A stretch of 64,000 nt of DNA, from assembly GCA_036850595.1 (NCBI GenBank), contig CM072160.1, forward strand, positions 14,921,906-14,985,905, written 5' to 3'. Shown here piece after piece: positions 1 to 11,900 of this stretch (its first letter is position 1; each line of letters starts with the position of its first letter). This DNA is from Rhyacichthys aspro. Its lineage: Eukaryota; Chordata; Actinopteri; Gobiiformes; Rhyacichthyidae. A program made the translations under genes and the position numbers. The notes beneath the pieces were generated by a model. It did not search any database, was not told the DNA's origin, and saw nothing but the letters and a program-made list of their open reading frames with translations.

Positions 1-1560
1 ATTGCAAATGTTCGAAAAAATCTGTGGCTTTTTAGTGTCTGTTTCCTCAGTAAAAGTGACCAGACTTTGTGACCTTCTGTAAATAAGGTACCTAAGATGA
101 TGACATAAATCTGTCTGGAAAGCCTGCTTGTTATTTCCTTCCTCCCTTGGTTTTTATGAGCATAAAAACACACTGCCTGCTATCTCTTTGACATCAGGCT
201 AAATGTAAACTTTTGTCATAACATGGTAGTACTGATTTACTTGTACGTATTTTAACAATGGTGGATTGCAGAAGGTTTTCTGTTGAACATATTGTATCCC
301 ACATTGGAGGGCTCTCTGTCTATTTTAATTCCATGATGTCACTGAGCTATCACCCTGTCTGCTCTTAAACGGCTCGCTGCCAACTCAGGGCAGTCCCTCT
401 GTTATGGCAGTCTTATCTTGTCAAACAATGTATTATGATGTACTGTTGGGTTTATTAAATGCCTATATAATTAATGATGCAGACTTGTAGTTTAAGGAAA
501 AGAACCAAATAAGGGAAGACAAAGAGAGATGTTTGTGTTGTACTGTATGGAAAGCTTGTGTGTTTCTAAAACGCTGGGTGTCATTTGGAGAGGAGAATAA
601 CGTGCATGATTTCAGGGTCATGTTACTCCAGAAAGTCAAATGAATTAGTAGACACCTCCAGGAAATGAGACTGTGTTTGTGTGTTTGATGGTGCGTCATG
701 CTTGTCCCTTCAGGGTGTTTAATGAACAGAAATGTGCTGTCAATCGAGGTCAAGGTCATGGTTAGATTAGTGCCAGGCATGAGCAGCATGTGTTCTCTGG
801 TGGTAGGCTCCCAGCTCTTCTGTCTGCATCTGTGGAGGCATATTTGTCCCTGCCTCCCCACAGAACAGAGCTGGTAGGTTGCCATAAACTTGGTTTATTG
901 ACCATGACTATTGTGTGATTACAATCACATCCTGTTTGATTGCTATTTCCAGCCATGGATTGGAAAGTCAGGAACAATTACTTGTTTATGCAGTGTGGAG
1001 GATGGTGGGGATGTACTGATTGATTACAATTAAACAATGAATAATTTATGATGCAGCTATTAAAATACTTTTCCTTGCAGTGCTTCCCAAACAGTGAGAT
1101 GTGGTCTCAAAGATGAGTCACAGTAGATTTGGTTTGACTCACCACAAAAGTCATTCTGTTTCATTCCATGTGCAATATGTGCATGTCAAAATTTAGCTTG
1201 AAGTTTTAATGTTTTACTGCTTGATTTACTCCTGTGATTGTACATAATAGTGATTATATTGTACATCTGTTTGATGTTAATCTCAATGGCTCTTTTCTTG
1301 GATAAATCAAGGTTAAATAAAATAACAAAACTATTAAAATAACACAACTAAATAAATAATAGGCAGCCTTTAAAGCAATCATTATATTTTGCACTGTAAA
1401 AATTCGATAATTCAAATAAACTGTTACCTTTGACGTATTGTTTCTAGAATTTTTTTTTATTATTTTATTTTATTATTTTTTTGTTAACCCCCACAGTGGC
1501 ACACACGGTAGGCCTGTCTTTTCCATGGAGAAATTCTGAGAAACCCCTTGCACCTGGCGC
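1..1560. other. Upstream intergenic DNA, no gene seen
   Basis: AT-rich DNA upstream of gucy1a2. Open frames here, including one of 140 codons on the - strand at 463-885, show no recognisable family motif and are judged accidental. A decayed LINE tail lies at about 1274-1327. Confidence 0.6.
1274..1327 (+). repeat. Degenerate LINE 3' tail
   Basis: The run 'TTAATCTCAATGG' followed by 'GGATAAATCAAGGTTAAATAAA' (quoted across two pieces) resembles the 3' terminus of common teleost L2/CR1-like LINEs. Those end in a Leu/Asn-rich remnant, then a polyadenylation signal and short A-rich repeats. Only the tail remains. A better preserved tail of the same style lies at 45640-45763. Confidence 0.5.
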
Positions 1561-2656
1561 TTAAATCTGTCCTCTGATTGGTTGATTCATTGTCCATCTC
1601 AACGCAAAGCAGCTCGTGCATTGACGCTGACTTCATTGCGCGCGAGCTCGGCGGAACGCTCTGATCTAGCCGGCGCGTGCTGCTGCTGCTGGCTGCCCGC
1701 GCGCTCTCTCCCTGCTCCATCTGCGCACCTTCACTCAGCCACCTCTGGCCACTCTCCGAGCTCCAGCACCTGAAGCCACGAGACAGCGGTGAACCAAACA
1801 CGGACAAATGAGGACAAAACGGCCCGCTGACACCGAGCATTCACTAACGGGCTGCACGCAGACATAGGCTGCACGTAGGCTGCAGGAGAAGAGCTGTCGC
1901 AGAGGACGAAAAGGTGGAGAGGGAACGAGGGAAGGAGACGCAGCTGCTGTGACTTTGGGGATTCCTCTTCGGCAAAAGTGGAAATGAAAATAGGACAAGG
2001 TTTGCTTTTCTGGACGCTCAGAGTCACAGTGTTGTACGGAATATTTATCATGCATCTGGGATAATCTTGTTGGACGAATATGTACTCTTGTTTTTTGACA
2101 TTTTGTTTTTTTCTCTTCAATTTCTTTAGTTAAGCTAACGCCTGCTTTAAATGTGTTTCGAGCCAATCAAAGAATGAAGCTAGCTTAACAGACCTTTAAA
2201 GCGAAAACGCAATCGCACTATTTGGGTCCTTAATGACATTTTTTTGCTAAGTGCATCCTCTGTGTTGTGTCTGCCCTCCCAGGGAGCAAGGTGGGTTTTC
2301 TTCTGGGGTAAATAAGGACGCTTTTCGGAAAGCAACATTTCCCCCGCCTCTGCCTTACATAAATGTTTGCGTGCCGTTAGTCGACCCCCTCTCTCCCTCC
2401 CTGAGGTTGAGTCTCACACAGACAGACAACTCATACGCACACATAGACGCGTTCAGCCCCGGACAGCACACACGGAGCCATATGCTCGCACCATTTTACA
2501 GACAGACCTTGCCCCCAACCAGCCCACCCCCCCACTAACCCTCACACACCCCCACAATCTGATGTGTCCCCGGCGCAGAGCTGGACGTGGTACAGAACCG
2601 GCTGTAGCATCATCATCCTCAGCTCTAGCACCCTCCTCCTCATCCTCGCCATCACC
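1560..2656 (+). promoter_or_regulatory. gucy1a2: CpG-rich promoter and 5' leader of gucy1a2
   Basis: GC and CpG content rise sharply at about 1590-1780 and again at 2250-2960, against an AT-rich background. An inverted CCAAT box (ATTGG) sits at about 1577-1581, and no clear TATA box is seen. This fits a CpG-island promoter with a long leader. The transcription start cannot be placed by eye, and a leader intron is possible between the two GC-rich parts. A short CTG run occurs near 1679-1690. Confidence 0.5.
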
Positions 2657-2915
2657 ATGTCCTCATCGTCGCGCAAGATCTCCTCGGAGTCCTTCAGCAG
2701 CTCGGTGGGCTCGGACTGCGGACTCGAAAGCCCCGGGGGAGACGCGACAGGAGAAGGTGGTCTTGAGCCCGCGGAGGAGCCTCGAGGATGCCCCTTTTCT
2801 TCTTTCCCTTCTGCCCCGAGAGCGGTGCTGTGGAACGGCCGCAGTCCCGTCGAGAGGTCGGTGTGCCCGGCGGGCGAGGAGCCACAGGGACCGAGTGGAC
2901 CCCACAAGAGGGTGA
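2562..2915 (+). other. Overlapping upstream ORF on the gucy1a2 leader
   Basis: An ATG at 2562 opens a 117-codon frame that runs past the gucy1a2 start codon (2657) in another frame and stops at 2915. Its ATG context is weak (C at -3). The product would be Ser/Pro/Arg-rich with no known motif. If the leader includes 2562, initiation here would compete with the main start. It may equally be a by-product of GC-rich sequence. Confidence 0.3.
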
Positions 2916-2980
2916 CCAGGAGAAGACGTGTGAACCTAGACTCACTGGGGGAGAGTCTAAGACGGCTCACCTCACCCACG
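2657..2980 (+). CDS. gucy1a2: gucy1a2 coding exon 1
   Basis: Residues 1-108. It starts MSSSSRKISSESFSS and ends in the conserved RRRRVNLDSLGESLRRLTSP block. The donor ACG|GTAGGC gives phase 0. The human poly-Ala segment is replaced here by a Gly/Glu/Pro-rich segment. Confidence 0.93.
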
Positions 2981-5900
2981 GTAGGCCTACATACCCTGAC
3001 TGAAGTTATGGTGCACTATTCAAAGTGTTGAGTGCTCTATGGGGAATTCATCTGTTGCCTAACCTTATGTAGGCTAACTATTGTTGAACCACAGACAGTG
3101 CTTACTTAAATGTGCACTGGCTGAAACAACAAATGCAACAAAAAGTTATCAGCAGCTCAAGGACAGGCAAATATTTGAAAAGAAATGTGCATAGAATAAA
3201 ATTGTATATAAAATGTGTGTTCATAAAAAATCAAAATAAAGCAATAAATTAATAAGTAACAATAAAATATAAGTAAAAAAGATAACTATTAAGGTACAGT
3301 GTAGACCAAAAAAAAGTAAACACAAAATGTTAACCTCACTAAAAATAACAAAATAATGACAGCAATGGTTCATATTAATGTGCATTTTACCTTGTGCACT
3401 TTATAGTTTACCCTAGAGTAATACCGTATACTACTTAAAGAAAGGTAGCTAACAGTCTAACAGTAACAATGGTTGAAGTGGTGTTGGTTTAAGTTTGACA
3501 TTAATGAGGAAACAACCTCTTATGTTGCTACAATATAAATTATAATGACAAATTTCTAGTCTCTTGTAAAATGTAGCCTAAAGCATCATTAACAGCCACT
3601 CAATAGGTTCAAGCCTGATGCACACCATTCTCACTGAGCATTTAACCAAATGATCGCCAGTGCGCTCTCAACCTCTTACAACTTCTGATAATGATGTTGG
3701 CTTACAAAAATGTCACAGATCAGCTTTGTTTTAGAGCATGTTCGACATCCTTGAATCTTAAGCAGCATGTTTGTTTCATTTCATTTACTCTCAGCACTTT
3801 TAAGTTTTAAAAGCTCCTACACACTTTGGACTTCAAAACTTTACATACAAATGCAAAAAACATTTAGTAGAAGAACAATTTAGCAATGCCTGTTTCTACT
3901 CTCATGTTTCCTCCCGTCGTGTACTTAATGACTAATCACTTGGTCCAGGATTTGAGACAGAAAATTGTCATTCCAATTAGTTTAATCTTTTGGACAGTCC
4001 TCTTCGGTTTTCCCTTGAATTTTTTCAGCCCATCTTTTTTATCTACCAGTGTAGCCAAAAAATGTGTTAAAGTACAGTTGTGTTAAAAAAATGTATGGAC
4101 CATTTCTCCAAATGAACATTCCTAAACCCCAGAGGTCTGTTCTCTGTGATATGATTTATGCTAGGCTCCTTATGAAAACAACACACTCAATCTTAACCCT
4201 TGAAGGCCTGAATCATCTGGAACATTATAAAGATCCAGTTGAGATGCATTCGCTATCTGAATCTGTAATAATGTTACAAATGAGCTCTTAGCTGTGCCCT
4301 GTGCAGTTGTCTTTTTGTCTCAGTTGTAGCACAGGCTGTAATGTAATAAAGCAGCTTTGGGAACAGGACATAACTGTGATAGATGGTGTGTGATTACAGC
4401 AGTTTTATTGCATAGGCCTTTGTGGGTTTACACCGGTTTGGCCTTTAATTACCTCTGATGTATTTGGTCAACATAAAGTAATGAAATATCGAAGAATCAC
4501 AGAGGATTGGGCAGTAAAATTTCTGCTTTTTTAGAGACATGGAAAGCATGTTCAAAAAAAGTCTTAAAAAAGACATGACGAAGTTCTTATGGTGAAGTAA
4601 AATAGGAACTAGTCAAATAAGAGGGTTATGCAGTTGAAAAGTTTTAGATTTCATTGTGTTTTACTTGTGAAAAAGTTTATTTTGCAGCAGCAGGTTTCTT
4701 TCTGATGATTGATAAATACCCGCTGTATCAAGCAGAAAAGGTAGCAATGGTTAGGGCTGTGTTTTCAGTTTTAGCAGGATTGAAGTACCTTTTTTCTGAT
4801 AAACCCTATGAATAGTTTCATTTCAGAATGTAAAGATAAATGTTTGTCTGCCTTAAAATACAGAGATGGATACTCTTCCGGAAACAGTGAACCACAACTC
4901 AGAGGCTTATTACCTCTCCTGTTCTGTGCTCCATTCACAGACAGTGTGGCTTGGTGCAGTGGCACAGTGTGTTGTTGACTGCAATGGAGCGTGACAGAGA
5001 GAACAGAGGCTGCTCTCTGTGGTTGTCTTTACCCTGACCACACTGACCTAGAAGCAACCACACACACATTAACATGTGGCAAACATTCATTTTATGTCTC
5101 CCTCTCTCTCGGTGTTATGTGTGTTCTTGTGGAAGGTGGCCATTAGCTTAGTGACCCGTGACGCTTGATCAAAGGTCTGAGTGTTGGCTACAAATATGAG
5201 TTGAAAAGTGTGAGTGTGAGACCCCGATTGTACGCTTTGTAGTAGTCACTTCGCCTCATAAATACAGACACAACTGTTCAGAAGCAATTCATTCAATAAA
5301 TGCACTGAGTGTAAAATAACTGTGTGTACACATTGAGCTAACAAAATGACAAACAGATAAATCAGAGTAACCAGAGATTTGTTATTTACCCAGTGAGCAC
5401 AAAAGGATAGCAATGTGGAGTTGTGTGTGAAACATTCATATTTACACAAATATATAGGAATCATAGGAATTCATATATAGTCTTTTTAGAAAATACAGCT
5501 CTCAGTCTTACAAAGGATATCTTTCCAGTTTCCCAATCATTGCACAAACACAAGAAAAATCACTGTTCTTCATAATCCAATTTCTGAGCTACCAACGTGA
5601 AAAAATATCTAGCCTTGATTGCAACAGAGCTGTTTTTGTATTTGTCACTGCTCTGACAGATGAGGTTCGTGCTGTGTAATATCTTGTGGGGTCTCATCTG
5701 GAGTTTGAGGTTTTCTTAATGATATGAATAATAATAGGATGTAGCAATTTCTTTTTCTTCTTCTTTCTTTCTTCTATGGAGAGTAACTACAATACTCTTG
5801 ATATGATTTTCATTGTCATATTTTCTGGTTTATAATGTGCCTATGGCATCTTTAGGCAGTGATGAGCACCGCTTTCTGTTAACAGAAAACTGTGCTGGAA

Positions 5901-8900
5901 ATGGAAAATAGTTTTTGGTAACAGACAAAGAACAGACAAGGGTGTCTTTCATTGAAATCTATGTGTGTTTCTATTTGCATAAGAGAGAATCAGTCACCCA
6001 GAAAAGGCACATTCAGGTACAACTGGGACAAGTCTAACCAAGCAACACAGACCGAAGACGAATGGAGCGAGTTCTCCTCCCAGAGTAAAGAAACAGAGCA
6101 AACAAGAAAGAGCCAGGTTTGAATGAAGAACACTAAAGATTGGTAGATGAAGAATGATACATACATGAGAAGAGAAAAGATTTTTAAAAATATATTTATT
6201 CATGATTTAATTTCAGTGTATAGGGCAGAGGTGTCCAAATAAAAAGTTTAACAGATCTGGTGATATTTCAGCTCTGGCTGTTATCCAAACTCTACCACCG
6301 ATGCACAATTGTGTGTGATTGAGTGAGATTAATGTGCAATGGGCTATTGAGTGCTGTGTACAGTAAACATGCCTGGCACTGTAACAATGCAGACTAATGA
6401 TGATGTGTTTGTGTGTTTACTGTTTGCACATGTGTTCTGGTGTGTGTTGGGCTGATAACAGTTTGGGTCTGTGTGCGTTTAGGCATATTGTAGCCTTGTG
6501 TGTGGTAAATGAGTAGCTGAATCAAGGGCAGAGTTGGAGGCCATCATCATGAGAAAACACCATTTCACACAGACACATCCATGTAAACACAACTATAGAA
6601 ATAGAGGATACAGGAAGTACTGCTAGCACTAATGCTGTATGGAACTGTTTTATATATTGTATTTCTCTGCACATTAACATCTATTAATGCACCGTAATGC
6701 AGCTTGCACACAAAATCACATGTCTATCTGTCCGTAGTGGGCGTGGGCCTCACAATGACCTCTCCAGCTGTCACATTGTGTTCTAGTATTGTCACTACAG
6801 CCTTGCATTTGAGCTTTATCACAGATAATCAGATTGGACCTGCCCTCTTAAGCTTAGTCTGTCAAAAATGCATAATACACTGTATAAACACACACACTTG
6901 CACACTTGCAGGATTCAGCGTACTTTCTTGTTTTCATTACTTTTTAAGTCATTATAATAAGGTTTGTGCAGTTTATTGGGAGCTAGTTTTTATTGTACAA
7001 AACATGAAGTGGATGGGAACAAACACTGTAAATTCAAAGCTGCATGTTTGAAATTGAATTTAATGAAAACAATGCTTGGAGCAGCATCAGCTGATATTTT
7101 CATTTGACCGCCTGCTTAGATGGTCCAGGTGTTTATACTTAGAGACACCTGTGTATGACGTCTTCGACATTTATAACATCAAAGACTGCATCAGTAATAA
7201 ATTATAGTGATGATATGGCACCACAAGGACAATGATGCAGTTTTATAGCCATCTATTATCATGTACACACCAAAATACATAACATCAAGCCATATTTTTC
7301 TTTTGCAGACGCAGACTGTTCAGGAGGCTCTACAACGAACTCTTCACTTCTACAGGCAGCAGGAGATCAGGTGAGGCAGTGTCTCTTGCTGGTTCCACTC
7401 AGCTCCACTCTCTGTCACATGCTGTCTACCTACTGTCTCCTCGCTGTCTCTCTGTGGCATCCCCATCTCTCATTTTCTTCTTTTCTCACTTCACTGTCAG
7501 TCTTTCACACATGTACGTGCACACACCTGCTCTGTCTCTGTCAGTCTCTCTAAGTCTCCCCAGCTCCTCTTTTTTCTGTCTTTTCTTTCACCATAAAACT
7601 GAATCTAGCGGATATCCATGCGCTAGTGTTTAATTTTCATATTTTTTTTACACTTTTCTCATGCATGTGGAATGGGGCTTTGTTTTTGTTTTTTTAATCC
7701 AAATTGTGTAAATTAGTGGCTAAATGGCTACAAATGCCAATGCTGTGGGTATTAAGCTGCATTGTCCATGAAAATGGTACAAACTTTTCAACTGCTCAAC
7801 TAAACATTACCAACAGTGTGTTTTTGTGTGTATCTTTAAAAGGTGTCAAGGCATTGAAGAAAAGCGGAGAGACAGAAAAGAGGAAAAGTGTCCTTTTCTA
7901 GAAAATTCTGGTTCAGAAGAGGATGTCCTACAAATCCTACAGTATATGGCCACCATCATGGGTAAGTCTATGGACTGACATGTTTTTGGTTTTATCAAGT
8001 ATTTGAAGAAAGCACAAAGCAAATGTCTCTATGTTGTAACACCTTGCTGCTTGTTTTCTCTTGAGTCAAAATCAATTGTACAGTGGAGTGCTATTTATAA
8101 AATTCCCTTGGGGGAAGACCTTTAGAAAAGCCATTGTAGACACTTTACTGAAAATGAGGGATACAGTGTCGTGGCCTAACTAGTGTGCATGCTGACACAC
8201 ATATACAACTATTTACACATGCATAAAGCACTGCTTACACAGCCACTGCGTTAGTCACTGCAAGGCTCTACAGCCCAACAAGAAAAAACACATACGTGTT
8301 GTGATGGTGAGTCACTCGGTACATCTTTGTTCAACGAAAATCATTTCCTACCTTTTCTCCCTCTAGTCCTTCTTTCCCTCAGCATCCTTCTCTGCAGTGC
8401 TGCTCACAATGCAGACAGGAACTGTACATGACCGTTAATTAACTTTACTCCTCTGACCTTCAGACATATTGTTGCTTATTCTACTGTTTCACTGATATGT
8501 CCTGTTCCCTCTCATCTGGTTTTAAAGGCTGTGATGTAATTTCATTTTAGTAAAAGTATATGTTGGTGCTTGGCTCTATGAATAATTAAAGTGACATTGG
8601 TTTGTTATGCAATCAGCACCTGGGACAGGCTTCTTATTGCATATTGACTGCTCAGAAAGTGCAGTTATTTCATCCATTCATTTATGTCTGTTATTTGGGT
8701 GTGACTTATGATGGCATCTGGCAAAACAAGCAGAACTTCTGTTTTTGTACCACCTTCTTTAGCTCCTCCTGTGAGGTTTCCTTCCCAGGTATTCCCTGGC
8801 CAGATGGGTCTCTAATACCTCCGGATTGTTCTGGGTCTGGCCTGGCATCCGCCTCGTGTTGGATTTATGTGCATTTAAATTAGTCCACAGGGGGCACCAT

Positions 8901-11900
8901 GTGTTACTGTAAAGGTGTCTGCACCAGTTTAAAGAAACACTGCACTACTACAGTTGTTACTTTCTGAATATTCTTTGAGTACTCATTGACTATTAATCTT
9001 CTTATTCTCTAAATCAAAAGAAAATCCCAAATAACTAAAGCTATTGTCTTTATGTGTGTCAAAAAAGATTCCATAAAATAAAGGTTTTACAATAACTCAT
9101 ATTTCGTCTTTCTTAGGGGTACCATTCTGTGAGCTTCGAGAGCATTTTGGAGAAGAGTTCTTTGGTCTTTGTTTTGAAGAAAATGAGCGAGTACTTCGTG
9201 CTTTGGGAGGCAACCTCCAGGACTTTTTCAATGGCTTTGATGCCATTTTGGAACACATTCGCACCTCCACAGGGCGCCGGGCCTCATCTGAGAGCCCTTC
9301 CTTCCAGTGCAAGGATCCGCACGAGGAGGAAAAAGGCCGGAAAAAAATTGACAAAGTCACAGAGGAAGAAGAAAGAGGGAGAAGAGGGAAAGTGTTGCTT
9401 CTCCATTGTTTCAACCCTGCACCTGTGGTGGGATTGGTCATGCCAGGACTGATCAAAGCTGTTGCTAGACGGATCTATCATTCAGAAGTTGAGGTTGAGG
9501 AGGTACCGCCTCTCACCCCTCTGCCGAATGAGGACCTGGAACACACTGATGGAGACTCCCGGACCCCCACCCCAACTGCATCTCCATCTGCATCCCCCTC
9601 CTCCTCCCCATCCCCACCCTCACCTTTCCCAACTTCTTGTCCCACAGTTTGCCTGTCCTTCCAAATCCAGGAAACATCCCATCCATCCCTTACTTCTCTC
9701 CCAAATGCAGCCTCTGGAACCTCCAAAAGGCCCCCTCTGTCACTGTCCACCAACCCCAGCGATCTGCGCATCGGCCTGGCCACGTTTTGCCGTGCCTTTC
9801 CTTTTCATCTTGTTTTGGGACCTCGCATGGAGTTGCTGCAGCTTGGAGAGGGACTACGGAGGCAGGCTCGCATCGAGCCTCACCGGAACCTTTCATTCAG
9901 GGACTGTTTTGAGATTGTTTCACCAAAAATGGAGCCTTCATTCAAGGGCATACTGCTAAGGCTCGCATCCCCATTTACCATTCGTACTAGACCTGACAGC
10001 ACACAGGCTGGTACCAAGGAGAAGGTAGGTGTGACATCCCACTACTCACTGAAATCTTACACAGCCTTTTGTCACATTAGATTAGTTAATGGCAATGAAA
10101 CAGATAAGAAATATTGTGTGGTTCTGCCACACCCAGACGACTTATTCTGTCAAAAAAGGCATGCTATATTGGCCATAAAAATTGACTTTTCATTAATGAG
10201 CTATAGTGACCAGTGATTATAATACATTACTGTTGTGTAAAATTCCAGTCCATTATGGTCATAAATTGTGTGGATCGTAGAGAGATTTTCTGAGCCGATT
10301 GTAGATTAATTAGGTAAAGATAACCCCATTCTCAAGTAACAGGGCCACTGATTTTACCACTGATTAACTGATTACAATTCACACATAAAGTGTGTGATGT
10401 TTTTTCATTGAGCATTTTTCAATTGTCCAAACACAATGAATTAGCCTGAGCTTCATCCAGCCATTTATTGATTGGATGTTAACCGCAGGCTGACAGTGAC
10501 AGCAACATCTTATTGATGATGAACAGAACTGACAGAGAAGAGATTGATCAGTCGAACCATAATGAACGGGTGAATAAATCTGTCAGTGAAGATACGATTT
10601 GTATGATTAAAAAAAACATACATTTTTACAGACACTGAAGAAAGTGCACATGAGACTGCAGTTAATAATCTTAGACTAAAACTGAAAAGGACTGTGTTAC
10701 TTTAACAAGCCTTTAGGCTTCTTGTGTTGTGGATTATGCAGAGATTGCAGATGCACAAATGAATATTAGTCATATGAATCTAGTGTCACCTGAGCAGACA
10801 GGCAAAAACAGGGCACAGAGAAAGAGAGGGATGGGCTGACATTTTCACTGGAAAGGGCAGCAAGGCAAGACGACAGGCCAAGGTAAAGAGTCCACACTCC
10901 CCAATGCTTCTGTGTGTGTGTTTGAATGGCCCGAAGTGGATTTGCTGTTGGACTTCTTTTCTGTCTTCACCCTGGGATATAGGCTGTACTACGACCATCC
11001 AAAGACCTCTGGAAAAGGTCACATCGCACATATCTCTCCTCTCTCTTTCAGCTTACAGTGGGAAGTGTACACAGGGCGTGCTGCTCTCTTACAACTGTTG
11101 CATCATCTTGTACATCATGTTTCCCTCTGTCTTTGTACAAATGCAGCACCAGCTAATTTGACAGGCTTTTATCAAAAACAGGTCACAGAGGTGTAGTTTT
11201 CACATGTAATAAAGTCAAACAGGTTGCACTATATTTGAAACTTCAATATCATTGCAACATGCTCAAAATAGAATATAAGACACATTTTCAAAGCGCATCC
11301 TAAACATCCTATAATTACTATATGCTATGTGTCAAGTGTCATAGTAATATTTATTTTTGCCCTGTTGCTGATAAATTAAGAGTGGGGGACAAATGATTCA
11401 GAGCGGAAACATTAAGACAAAACTGCTGTGTCAAACCTTTTATACAAAGAACATGACTTGTGTATGTGCACGTGCTGCAAAATCAAAGTCGTACAATTAC
11501 GAATTTAACAAAAGAGGCCTCACCTCTTACCCCTACACAGCTGTTTTAAATGGTATTGGTTTTAGTTGTGCAAAGTATTGTGCACTCCTGGTGATGTCTA
11601 CTGTATGTCTTGCTGTGGTTGCTTGATATGTGTAAGAGAACAGCATAGCAGGGAGGGTCTAGGAGATAAAGATAAGAGAATGTCAGCTTTTTGTTTGTGT
11701 GTATGTGACTGAGAGAGAGTGAGAGAGATGAAAGAGGCTGACTCATTGACTCTTTGCTGCTCGGTGCTTGTTCATGCAAATGAGAGTGTGTTGACACGCC
11801 ACAGTCTGCTTACAAAGGACAATCCATTAGCTGTCCCTTCCACCCCTGCTATCCCTCTCTCTCGATTACCTATTTCAATTGTTCAAGTCCAGTACTTTCT

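Noticed and set aside
463..885. 140-codon open frame on the - strand upstream of gucy1a2
   Set aside because: No family motif, AT-rich with no coding texture, no splice or neighbour support. Most likely chance.
2564..2656. N-terminal extension of gucy1a2 with a hydrophobic, membrane-like stretch
   Set aside because: The frame is open but has no ATG upstream of 2657, and the family N-terminus starts at KISSESFSS. The hydrophobic look comes from ATC/CTC-rich leader DNA.
7309..7314. Alternative acceptor for gucy1a2 exon 2 six bases downstream
   Set aside because: It would delete the conserved QT before VQEAL. The first CAG gives the better alignment.
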